Assembly: GCF_000143415.4 (NCBI RefSeq)
Contig: NW_003314277.1
Span: 741,878 to 805,877, forward strand
Reading direction: 5' to 3'
Source: Selaginella moellendorffii
Lineage: Eukaryota; Streptophyta; Lycopodiopsida; Selaginellales; Selaginellaceae
Length of the DNA stretch: 64,000 nucleotides
Positions 55,739 to 64,000 of this stretch are shown here, one piece after another. The notes beneath the pieces were generated by a model. It did no database searches and was not told where the DNA came from. It saw only the letters and a program-made list of their open reading frames with translations. Made by a program: the position numbers and the translations under genes. Every line of letters begins with the position of its first letter. The stretch's first letter is position 1.

Positions 55739-56813
55739 ATGAACTTCAAGGATCGGGGGAGCGATATGTGGCGAGTATGGCCGACGCTGATGAGGAGGGC
55801 GCTGCCAATCTTTGGAGCCGAGGAGCCGCAAGCCGTAAGTTTTGGCTGGATTTCTTTGCTTGGATGGATCGCAGGGAAAAAAAACGACTTGGGGGTTTTT
55901 GGTTTTGCTTGCTTGCTTGGTCTTGGTCGGTGAACGAGCATTTGGATCACTGGTGGGAATGATCCATGCATTGGGTGCTTGGAATGCGGGCTTGCGGCTG
56001 ATATTCTGCCGTGCTTGCAGACGATTCCAGCCCGAAGATCAAACGTACCGGCGTCCGTACGGATGGATCCCGACAAGTAAGTTGTATCATCTTTGTCTTA
56101 GCAAGAACAAAGTTTCGCGATGGTTAATTCCTACTTTCTTTGTTCTTTTGCTTGCCCAGGCCTCGTCCTTGGCGATATGTTCGATGGCAGAAAGCCAACG
56201 AGAAACAAAATCTGATGCCCAAGCCAAAAGGTAAGAACACTTTGTTTTTTCCTGTTCTTCTCTTCGTTTTTCTTTTCTTCTTCTTGGGTGATGTTTCGAT
56301 CTCTCTACTTGGTTGTGTAGTGAGCAGACCCAAAGGAAACTACGTGTACAAGGTTCTACCCGGCGAGGACTTGGGAGACATCTCCTCCAAGCACGAAACT
56401 TTCACCGAAGTTGTCATGGAGGTCTGGCCAAAGTTCTATCATCCCTGTGGTTTGATCCTTTCGTTTCTTCTTGCATTACTTTGCACAGGCAAACAAGATC
56501 TTAAACCCGGCAAATGTTGCTACCGGCCAGCTCCTCTGGATCCCTCGGACTCATCACATACAAAAGGTTGTTCTCTTGGGCTTCATCGCTAGAAAACTTT
56601 GAGCGTGACATGATACATCTCCAGGGAAACACGCTCTGGTCTCTCTCTCGCAAGTTCAAAGTGTCCATCTCCACAATCCAGACTGCGAACGGGATTGAGA
56701 ATCCGGATCTTATATTCGCGGGTGAGTGCCAACCTCGTATAAGTTTATAGCACCCAATCTTCACCCTCGCATTTCCAGGTGATATTCTAGTGATCCCGAA
56801 TGAACAAAAATGA
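55739..56813 (+). CDS. Two-LysM-domain protein without signal peptide
   Basis: Seven exons: 55739-55834, 56021-56076, 56160-56230, 56321-56421, 56489-56566, 56625-56721 and 56779-56813, totalling 534 nt and 177 aa in frame. After a basic N-terminal part (MNFKDRGSDMWRVWPTLMRR) and a lysine/arginine-rich stretch come two LysM modules: YVYKVLPGEDLGDISSKHET...LLWIP and GNTLWSLSRKFKVSISTIQT...ILVIP. LysM modules bind N-acetylglucosamine polymers. There is no secretory leader or membrane segment, so it is not a LysM receptor kinase. The basic start could be an organelle transit peptide (inference). It probably belongs to the small plant family of intracellular or plastid LysM proteins. Confidence 0.88.
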
Positions 56814-57013
56814 CTTGGATGGTTTTCGCCACCAAATTTTCTGGGTATTGTATCACATAAAAGATACTCCAAGCAAAAAAAAAGTAAAAAGTAAAAACCA
56901 AACTTGTAAATTCTTAAGTTGTAGAAATATTTGAGTTTTGTAAAAAAAAATATAATTTTGTGGTAATATCGGGTAAAAACTTCTAAATTATCATTGGACG
57001 TTCTATAGTTTAG

Positions 57014-59287
57014 TCAATCGCAGTGTTTGTAGATGTTAGAGAGCTCCACATATGCTGCCGAGCTACTGGGTTCAAGCTCTGAGATCTTCCAAGAAGCCTG
57101 CATTCCACAATCCACATCATGGTAAACTTTGGACGCAGAGAGCAAGCTCCCCCAAGCAGCACCATCCGCGCAGAAAGGCATCACGTCTATAAGCTCTTGG
57201 GCTTGGCCGATCCATCCAGCTCGCCCCAGAAGATCGATCAAACACCCATAGTGATCTCTCGTTGCTTGCAAGCCGTAATCCTGCGAGATCGAGACGAATG
57301 CCCGCCACCCGGAATCCAGTGATCCAAGCCGGCTGCAAGTCGCCAGGACTTTAAGAAGCGTGGACTCGTTCACCTCGACGCCGTTGACGTTCATGAGCTC
57401 GAAGAGCTTTACCGCTCCCTCGGTATGCCCGTTTTGGGCATATGCCGAGATGATCGAGTTCCAGCAAACTGTGTCATGGGTCGGCAGTGAATCGAAAATC
57501 TCTCGTGCCTGAGCGATGAAACCGTGCTGGGAGTAAATGCTGATCATTGTCGTGTAAGTGATTGTATCACGATCTTCCATTGCATCAAAGATGGCTTTGA
57601 CTTGCGCGAGATCACTGGCTTGAGCATAAGCAGCCATGAGCGCGTTATAAGAAACGACGCTGGGATCTGGGATCATGTCAAACATCTTTTGTGCTTCGCG
57701 AAGATCACCACACTGGCCGTAGAGCGTCACCATGTTCGTCCACGAGATCGTGTTTGGCTCCGGTATCTGGTCGAAGACGCACCTTGCGTGATCGACGTTT
57801 CTCGCCGTGACGAAGACAGTGATCATCATGTTCCAACACAGGACGTCCCTGTGCGGCATCCGATCAAAGACCATCTTCGCCTTGTCCACGAATCCGGTTC
57901 GAGCGTACGCCTGAAAGAGCAAATGCCACGCCGCATTGCAGTGCTCGGGCATCTCATCGAAACATCTCTGTGTCTCATTGACAAGATCACGCTGGGAATA
58001 AGCAGCAAGCATCGTCACCCAAGAGACCACATTTCTCTGCGGCATTTCATCAAAGAGATCGCGAGCTCTACACAAATACCCTGCATCAGCATACACTGCA
58101 ACCAGCGCTGTCCACGACACAACGTCCCACTCAGGCATCCGATCAAAAATCTCTTTCGCCCCCTCAAAACACTGGCTCTCTACGTAAGCCTGAAGCATCG
58201 CATTCCACGATACAACATTTTTTTCGGGCGATCGATCAAACAATCTCTTCGCCTCGGACAGATTCCCGTGCCGACCATACCCCGCGATCATGGTCGTCCA
58301 CGTCACCACGGTACGCTCCTCCATCGCATCGAACGCCTTGCACGCCTCATCCATGCGGCCGTATTGTACGTAGGCGGCAATCAAAGTGTTCCACGCCACC
58401 GTATCCCTCTCGGGCATGGCGTCGAAGACCGACTTTGCATCGTCCATTTGACCGGCGTCAACGTAAGCCCTGAACATTATGTTCCACGTCACAGTGTTTC
58501 GGACATCCATGCAGTCAAACATTCTCTTGGCTTCTAAAATTTGCCCAGTCTCGGCATATGCTCCGACCATTGCTGTCCAGGAGACCACATCCCTGTCTGG
58601 CATGCTGTCGAAGATTCTCTTTGCCTCCTTGAATCTTCCGGCACCAGCGTAGGCGTGGAAAATAAGATTCCACGACACTACGTTTTTCTCCGGCATGGAA
58701 TCAAACACACCTCTGGCCTTTGATAAATACCCGCTTTTGGCATATACCGAAATCATGTTGTTCCAGGATATCACGGTCTTTGAAGGAGTTTGATCGAATA
58801 TATCTTTAGCCTTGTCAATGCAACCTCTTTGGGAGTACGCGCCTATCATGATGTTGCAAGCGACGGAATCTTTCCTGGGAAGGGAGTGAAAGATTCGCTC
58901 TGCGTCTTTTAGATGCCCGGCTTGGGCATATGCCTTGATTAGCGCGGAGGATGATACCAGATCCTTGACCGGCATCTTGTTGAAGAGATCCTTTGCCTCG
59001 CCGAGATTCTTGCTGGCCGCGTAGGCATGGAGGATGCTGCTCCACGAGAAGAGGTTAGGGCGAGGGATCTCGTCGAAGACTTGGCGGGCATCGCGCAAGC
59101 TCCCGCATTTGCCATACTTCTGGACGAGCAGATTGGCGAGGAAGATGTTGTGGGAATGGCTGCTCTCGCGGACGCGCCCATGGATTCGCTTGCATTCTTC
59201 CAAATCTCTGGCTCTTCTGATCGATCGAGCAAGATCTTCGACTGGATCAACCGCGCCTTGCTCGAGACAACTAGCCCTTTGCAGCAT
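57014..59287 (-). CDS. PPR protein made of 19 uniform 31-residue (S-type) repeats
   Basis: The protein starts MLQRASCLEQ, 757 aa, single exon; the open frame extends further upstream but that part is the antisense of the neighbouring SHIPPO gene. After a short N-terminal region (RARDLEECKRIHGRVRES) come 19 consecutive repeats of exactly 31 residues with the pattern (D/N)xVSWNxMIxAYxxxG...AxxxFDxMPx. They are not the usual alternating P, L and S lengths. An E-like end follows (DHYGCLIDLLGRAGWIGQAQ, GAAWGSLLSAS), and it stops without DYW. The role would be sequence-specific binding of organellar RNA. It is transcribed away from the SHIPPO gene, with 228 bases between start codons. Confidence 0.9.
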   Translation of the reverse strand: MLQRASCLEQGAVDPVEDLARSIRRARDLEECKRIHGRVRESSHSHNIFLANLLVQKYGKCGSLRDARQVFDEIPRPNLFSWSSILHAYAASKNLGEAKDLFNKMPVKDLVSSSALIKAYAQAGHLKDAERIFHSLPRKDSVACNIMIGAYSQRGCIDKAKDIFDQTPSKTVISWNNMISVYAKSGYLSKARGVFDSMPEKNVVSWNLIFHAYAGAGRFKEAKRIFDSMPDRDVVSWTAMVGAYAETGQILEAKRMFDCMDVRNTVTWNIMFRAYVDAGQMDDAKSVFDAMPERDTVAWNTLIAAYVQYGRMDEACKAFDAMEERTVVTWTTMIAGYGRHGNLSEAKRLFDRSPEKNVVSWNAMLQAYVESQCFEGAKEIFDRMPEWDVVSWTALVAVYADAGYLCRARDLFDEMPQRNVVSWVTMLAAYSQRDLVNETQRCFDEMPEHCNAAWHLLFQAYARTGFVDKAKMVFDRMPHRDVLCWNMMITVFVTARNVDHARCVFDQIPEPNTISWTNMVTLYGQCGDLREAQKMFDMIPDPSVVSYNALMAAYAQASDLAQVKAIFDAMEDRDTITYTTMISIYSQHGFIAQAREIFDSLPTHDTVCWNSIISAYAQNGHTEGAVKLFELMNVNGVEVNESTLLKVLATCSRLGSLDSGWRAFVSISQDYGLQATRDHYGCLIDLLGRAGWIGQAQELIDVMPFCADGAAWGSLLSASKVYHDVDCGMQASWKISELEPSSSAAYVELSNIYKHCD

Positions 59288-59515
59288 ACGAATGTTTACC
59301 CGCCAAATTTTAAAAAGATACCAAGAATATGCCAATCTGATTTTAGGGTTCTTCGGCAGGGATTTTGCGGGTCGCGGCTGCCGACCGAAGAGCCGCCATG
59401 GCCTGGCACCCCATCGCCGTCGCTCCGTGGCTAGGGTTCTCACTGGCGCCGCCGCCGCTCCGCAATATCCTATGCGGCACCGGATCCATCGCTCGGCGAG
59501 GCAGAGGCATCCTCG
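59288..59515. promoter_or_regulatory. Short bidirectional promoter, PPR and SHIPPO genes
   Basis: Only 228 bases separate the two divergent start codons, so both 5' leaders and the promoters must overlap here. The half nearest the PPR gene is AT-rich and the half nearest the SHIPPO gene is GC-rich. No clear TATA box is seen. Confidence 0.6.
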
Positions 59516-61333
59516 ATGAGCACGGGAGGCAGCAGGTCCGCGACACCGATGCCCAGCATCGGCGGGAGCTCCTCCCCGCCGCGGCGGCGGCGGCGGCGGA
59601 CGAACACCCCGGGGCCAGGTGCATACTCTCCACTCATCCCTACATCGGCTCCAAAGTACAGCCTTGCGAGCCGATTGACGTCGCGAGGTGAGTCTGACAA
59701 TCCGGGGCCGGGCACTTACAAGCTCGGTTCCATGCTCGGTGGCCCATCCTACACGATCAAGGGAAGAACCGAGCTTCACCAACGAGAGCAGACCCCCGGG
59801 CCCGGCGCCTATAACCAGCTCTCGAGGCCGAGCTCTCCGGCATTTTCTCTCTCGGGTAGGCTTCGCCGACAAGTGGGCGAGAACGTCCCTGGTCCCGGAT
59901 CTTACGAGCTGGGCAGCACGCTCGACACGCAGGGGATTCGAATCCATGGCAAGCTCAAGACTCTGGGCAGGCCAGAGTCTCCCGGCCCGGGGGCGTATGA
60001 TCCAAACTCGAGAACTGGAAGTCCATCGCCACCTTCTTACTCCCTCGGCCCAAGGACTTTCTACGAGCACACAGAGGACACCCCAGGGCCGGGAGCTTAT
60101 GGTCGGGGAAAGGCATCCAGTGGGCCTGCTTACAGCCTTTCTGGGAGGCTTGGAGACGGCGGTGCCAGGAACCAAAACCCGGGACCAGGAACCTACGAGC
60201 CCAACATCAACTCGAGAAGCCCGTCACCTCCATCCTACTCGCTCGGATCCAGAGTGTTCTACGAGCATTCCTCCGAGACTCCTGGGCCGGGAACTTACAG
60301 CCGGTCTCGGAGTCCCACTGGCCCCGCTTACAGCCTTTCTGGGAGGCTGTCCGAGACGAAGAGCGCGCAGAATCCAGGCCCCGGCGCTTACGACCCGACT
60401 GGCAAGGTGGTGTACCGGGCACCACCGGCTTACTCGATGGGAGGTCAGCTCCACTACGCTTACAACGAGAACACTCCAGGACCCGGGAGCTACAACATCA
60501 AGTCCGGGGCGACGGGGCCATCCTACTCTCTCTCGGGAGTTCTTGCCAAGCGGAGGCCCGAGCAGAGTCCCGGCCCGGGAGCCTACAGCGTCGCAGTTAT
60601 CTCCCTCGCGCCAGCTTACTCGCTCTCCGGGAGGCTTGAGCGCAAGTTGCGAGAGGACACTCCAGGCCCCGGCGCGTACTCGCTGGGGAGCTCCATGGAG
60701 GGGCCGTCTTTCAGCTTGTATGGACGACTCACGCCGCTCCAGAGGACTTTCTATCCCGGCCCGGGTGCTTACACCGTCATTGGCAAGTCGGAGACTCCAG
60801 CTTTCAGCATAGGACGCAGGCTCATGCACGCATCCGGAGAGACGACTCCGGGGCCCGGGCAGTATGGCCGGCCGATGATCAAGTCGGGGGCGCCGAAGTA
60901 TAGCATGGGAGAGAGGCTGGCGAACAGCAAGAGAGAACCGGGACCCGGCCCTGGAGCTTATCATATGGATCTCAAGAGCGAGCTTCCTTCGTTTAGCCTC
61001 GCTGGTCGGCTTCCACTTCTAACGGCGGCTGTGACTCCAGGCCCGGGAGCTTACAACATCAAGGGCGCTCTGGAGGGTCCTGCCTATAGCTTGACGAGCC
61101 GGGGGCACGATTTAACTCGGAGTGTAAGTCCAGGTCCAGGAGCTTACGATCCCAGAGCCGCGATGGTGCTGAACAAGCCGCCAGCGTTTAGCTTGAGTGG
61201 CCGGCTCAAGCACCTCGGGCGCGAGGAGACTCCCGGGCCGGGTGCTTACAACGTCCGGATCAAACCAGACGGGCCGGCTTACACGATGAGACCGCGGCTG
61301 GATTTCGATTACGAGGACGGGGAGGACGAGTGA
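59516..61333 (+). CDS. SHIPPO / sperm-tail PG-rich repeat protein
   Basis: Single-exon, 605-aa protein with 18 PGPG(A/S/T/Q)Y motifs spaced about 30-35 residues apart, each followed by a segment like (P)AYSLSGRL or PSYSLGxR. This is the STPGPGxY (SHIPPO, Pfam SHIPPO-rpt) repeat found in outer-dense-fibre and ciliary proteins that associate with axonemal microtubules. The N-terminus is basic (PPRRRRRR) and the C-terminus acidic (DYEDGEDE). In a plant such a gene points to motile sperm, so expression in male gametophytes is expected (inference). The frame is intact and codon use looks normal. A long antisense frame (60,224-60,964) is a by-product of its GC-rich repeats. Confidence 0.92.
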   Translation: MSTGGSRSATPMPSIGGSSSPPRRRRRRTNTPGPGAYSPLIPTSAPKYSLASRLTSRGESDNPGPGTYKLGSMLGGPSYTIKGRTELHQREQTPGPGAYNQLSRPSSPAFSLSGRLRRQVGENVPGPGSYELGSTLDTQGIRIHGKLKTLGRPESPGPGAYDPNSRTGSPSPPSYSLGPRTFYEHTEDTPGPGAYGRGKASSGPAYSLSGRLGDGGARNQNPGPGTYEPNINSRSPSPPSYSLGSRVFYEHSSETPGPGTYSRSRSPTGPAYSLSGRLSETKSAQNPGPGAYDPTGKVVYRAPPAYSMGGQLHYAYNENTPGPGSYNIKSGATGPSYSLSGVLAKRRPEQSPGPGAYSVAVISLAPAYSLSGRLERKLREDTPGPGAYSLGSSMEGPSFSLYGRLTPLQRTFYPGPGAYTVIGKSETPAFSIGRRLMHASGETTPGPGQYGRPMIKSGAPKYSMGERLANSKREPGPGPGAYHMDLKSELPSFSLAGRLPLLTAAVTPGPGAYNIKGALEGPAYSLTSRGHDLTRSVSPGPGAYDPRAAMVLNKPPAFSLSGRLKHLGREETPGPGAYNVRIKPDGPAYTMRPRLDFDYEDGEDE

Positions 61334-61639
61334 CAAGAGAAGACGGGCCTCTCAGGAACTTGGAAGAAAGGTTTGTCAAGGTTGGTCACAAGGGACTTGG
61401 AAGATTGACATCGAGGATGGTCACAGGGACTTGGAGAAAGAGTTTGGGATCGAGGTGGAAGCAAAAGCTTACAGGGGCATCGAGAACGGAAATGTTTGAG
61501 CAGCAGCAGCTGGCCCCGAGTTTGGATCGAGCAAAATGGTGGTGGTGGCTGGTTTTCTCCTGCTTTACTCCAGAACTTCGATGATACATACTTCTCCAAG
61601 GACTTTGATGATAAGCACTTAAAAATGCTCCTGGGTGCT

Positions 61640-61862
61640 TTGCTTTAGTATCTCAGCATTAAACTGGATGGTCAAACGTTCAAACGTATGACGTGGAATG
61701 ACATGCTGGCGGTCAGCCCCAAGAAAGTAGCAGTTGCCTTGCGGACTTTGATCACTCTTGGCGAACTCTACAAGGCTGACATAAAATGCATATGTTTCAA
61801 ACTCGAAGAACCTGGAGTGAGCATCAAGGGATTCTCATGGACTAAGCACCAAGAGTTTTGAA
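61640..61862 (+). pseudogene. Unrecognised coding-like remnant
   Basis: One frame reads LDGQTFKRMTWNDMLAVSPK followed by VAVALRTLITLGELYKADIK and ends WTKHQEF-stop at about 61,861. There is no start codon in frame and stops lie just upstream, so it looks like the end of a decayed gene. No domain is recognised. The flanks (61,334-61,640 and 61,863-61,988) hold nothing I can identify. Confidence 0.35.
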
Positions 61863-61988
61863 ACAATGCCTTGACACACTGCAAATAAGTTGCTGAAGCT
61901 AAAAGAACTTCAGCAAGCTGAAGGATGACCACCTAGGCAAAATGCCTTCATCCGGCATTTGCTGAAACACACCATCCTCGTAGATACC

Positions 61989-62710
61989 TTATTTATCTTT
62001 AGCTACAGGATCCATCAACCCCGAAGAACCTCGACGTCCAAGACTCTTGGGATCGCTGCTGGGAGGCACGCTGAGCTTGTAAAACGTTGTGCATGGCCGA
62101 ATCGTTGTTGTGGAGACACGAACGTGGCAATCACGGGTGGCGCTCCAGCTGACGAACGCTTGAGAAGTTTTTGTGCTACGCTGTGAGCTGCCAGAAGAAC
62201 ATTCCACTTCCCAGGAGTGATTTTGTGTCGAGAAAACTCCGGGAGCATCATCGTCCGGGCTCACAGCATCGCACGGGCTCGCAACCATCTTGTTGCGATC
62301 CACGGCAAGGGCCATATGCAAAAACTGTCGAACTAGTGTCCAGTGATGGCGATGAGGGAAGAGGATCTCATCGATCCTGAACCGGATTGTATACCCTTGG
62401 TGTCGGTCCCTCCCCATTCCAGTTGCCACCGACAACGTATGGCCGACCCTCCGTAGCCGTGGCGTTCCATTGATTCGTAAGACGCTCACTGCTTTGCTGT
62501 AGAGCTTGCTGCCGAGAGCCTTGCACACGAATCCCTTGCCGTGGGTTTCCGGCGCAGGAGGCAGAATCATCCACGCTTTCTTGGCGCTACTGGGATTGAA
62601 CGCCATGATCAAAAACTTTTCCCTGAGCAACACCGTCGCCTCGTCCAAGCCCTGAGCGGAGCGATCATCGTATAGCTGGAGACGAGCTTTCTCCACGCTC
62701 GACTCACCTT
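61989..62710 (-). other. Unrecognised open frame, possibly two overlapping remnants
   Basis: A 235-codon minus-strand frame begins MEKARLQLYDDRSAQGLDEA and continues with AFNPSSAKKAWMILPPAPET. Toward its end a second frame (FSRHKITPGKWNVLLAAHSV) looks more protein-like, hinting at a frameshift near 62,240. No family is recognised and function cannot be stated. Between 62,711 and 63,326 I see only short frames with no support. Confidence 0.35.
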
Positions 62711-63326
62711 GCTCATTTTCAGTTCTTCACCAATCTACTGAAAGAGATTGAATTTTTTAAGACGCTCGACAGTCCAGACTCCAGATCTCCTAGAAAAAGG
62801 TAAGCAAGCGCATCCATCGCATTTGGACGAGGAACGTTTTCTCATCGGCGCTCGTGATGACCGCCGCACATATCCAGAAGAATGGGCGTATGGAGCTGGG
62901 ACGGCAACCATCATCCAGCTCGAACCCACGGGTCTCATACTTGATGTAAACATGAATAACGTTGTTGAACTTGGATAAGCAATTACCATTGCATTCCACG
63001 ACACCATAGCTTTTTGCCTTCGCAAACTCGCCGAGGAGACGGGTCCGACAAGCATTCTTTGCTTGATAAGGGAATCGCCACTTCATAAGCTTGTTTATGT
63101 GGAAGCAGATCATCCTTCCAGCCTTTCAGACCATTCGTGAACAGCTCGAGCAGCTCCAAGTCATCTCGGTTGCATTCTGGATGAGCAGCACCGTCTCCTC
63201 GCTACACGCTTGAAAACCAATAAGTATGCTCAGAAGCTCGCCAGACAGTGGGTTTTCAGCTTATTTCGTTTCACAGATCTATATGGTTATATATCGTTCT
63301 CTACATATCGATATTGTTCTGTTTCT

Positions 63327-64000
63327 TCAACTTTCTTGAAAGCGTCCTACAGTCTCGAGGACAAGCGGCACCCCATGGATTGGCTTCAAACCAAACTTCA
63401 TTGCAGGATTATGGCGGTAGTTCGGTGAAAGCCGGAATGAGAACCGCTGCAGTATCATAGCCAGTATGACTTTGGCTTCAATCATCGCAAACGACTGGCC
63501 TACGCACACTCGAGGGCCAAGCGAGAAGGGTATGAAAGCATTTGGATGCTTGCATGCGTTTGAAATCCCATCTTTGAACCGATCCGGATTGAACTCAGTT
63601 GCATCTTCCCCCCAGAGCTCCTTGTCGTGATGCATACCAATAACCTGGAAGGCCAAAGTCACTCCTTTTGGTACATGCAAATCCTGTAGCCAAGTCTCCA
63701 CCATGCATTCCCGAGTCATCTCGACTGCGGGTGGATACAGCCGCAGAGTCTCGTAAAGGATCGCTCCTATCTGTTGAATCGAAGTTGTCAAAGTTTTGAA
63801 CCATGAACTTATAAACATGGATGGACTTACCAGCTTGAGCTTGCTAACATTCTCGCCATCAGGTGTCTCGGTACCACAGACTTCATGTACCTCTGCTCGA
63901 GCACGGTCTTGCCATTCAGGATAGCCTCCCAACAGCATCAACGTCCAAGTTAGTAATGACGCTGTGGTCTCATGCCCCGCAAAGTAAAAGGTCTTGCATT
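63327..64000 (-). CDS. Cytochrome P450, CYP72-clan type, 3' part
   Basis: Runs off the right edge; only the last two exons are visible. The first (64,000-63,831) encodes the I-helix [21 protein letters not shown] 60-nt intron (63,830-63,771) follows, and the second (63,770-63,327) has ETLRLYPP (the ExxR helix), the PERF-type FNPDRF and the haem loop [12 protein letters not shown] with its cysteine. This pattern (AGHETT, PFSxGPRxCxG) is typical of the CYP72 clan, whose members oxidise hormones and terpenoids. It ends ETVGRFQES. Nothing is broken in the visible part; the substrate cannot be told. Confidence 0.9.
   Translation of the reverse strand, partial: CKTFYFAGHETTASLLTWTLMLLGGYPEWQDRARAEVHEVCGTETPDGENVSKLKLVSPSMFISSWFKTLTTSIQQIGAILYETLRLYPPAVEMTRECMVETWLQDLHVPKGVTLAFQVIGMHHDKELWGEDATEFNPDRFKDGISNACKHPNAFIPFSLGPRVCVGQSFAMIEAKVILAMILQRFSFRLSPNYRHNPAMKFGLKPIHGVPLVLETVGRFQES

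Noticed and set aside
59288-60175. N-terminal extension of the PPR gene at 57,014 to 1,053 codons
   Set aside because: The extra part is the antisense of the SHIPPO repeats plus the promoter; PPR repeats begin only after the methionine at 59,287.
60224-60964. 246-codon minus-strand frame inside the SHIPPO gene
   Set aside because: Shadow of the proline/glycine-rich repeats; no start context or domain.

Overview
The window is nuclear DNA of a land plant, most likely the lycophyte Selaginella (S. moellendorffii or a close relative). Reasons: very short GT-AG introns (about 48-110 nt), many pentatricopeptide-repeat (PPR) genes of the PLS class, plant-type housekeeping genes (methylcrotonyl-CoA carboxylase alpha, cytosolic Met-tRNA synthetase, inositol-3-phosphate synthase), and a PGPGxY/SHIPPO repeat protein of the kind found in flagellated cells, as expected of a plant with swimming sperm. 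Species assignment is inference.

Region 1 (1-41,200) is a repeat-rich accessory block made of two large, rearranged copies of one segment. Unit A is about 770-15,300 and unit B about 17,460-31,700. Each begins with a Crinkler/RHS-like NTPase-nuclease gene and a fused, broken PPR gene. Each then carries a broken, convergent MCCA copy, a second decayed NTPase fragment, a two-exon gene for an unrecognised membrane glycoprotein, a leftover last exon of acyl carrier protein, and a PPR scrap facing an MCCA exon-1 scrap. Unit B keeps a TPR-SET pseudogene, of which unit A has only the inverted tail, fused to the membrane gene. Unit A alone has a PPR pseudogene and a tocopherol-cyclase-like remnant, in a segment that looks inverted relative to B. 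The units are separated by very AT-rich spacers.

A young 7.4-kb LTR retrotransposon with no gag-pol (LARD-like) sits at 32,582-40,004 with a perfect 5-bp target duplication (agatt). It interrupts an old Ty3/gypsy-type pol frame. Its LTRs carry a GAG-rich hexanucleotide array open in all six frames, and its interior is noncoding and hairpin-rich.

Region 2 (41,211-47,189) is unit C, the least damaged version of the repeated head: the same NTPase-nuclease gene followed by two full-length tandem PPR genes. Units A and B look derived from such an arrangement by a deletion that fused the two PPR genes.

Region 3 (47,227-64,000) is ordinary, compact and apparently single copy: Met-tRNA synthetase (-), SNF7/VPS32 (-), inositol-3-phosphate synthase (+), a two-LysM protein (+), a PPR gene with 19 consecutive 31-residue repeats (-) divergently paired with the SHIPPO gene (+), a poorly interpretable stretch, and the 3' part of a CYP72-clan cytochrome P450 (-) running off the right edge.
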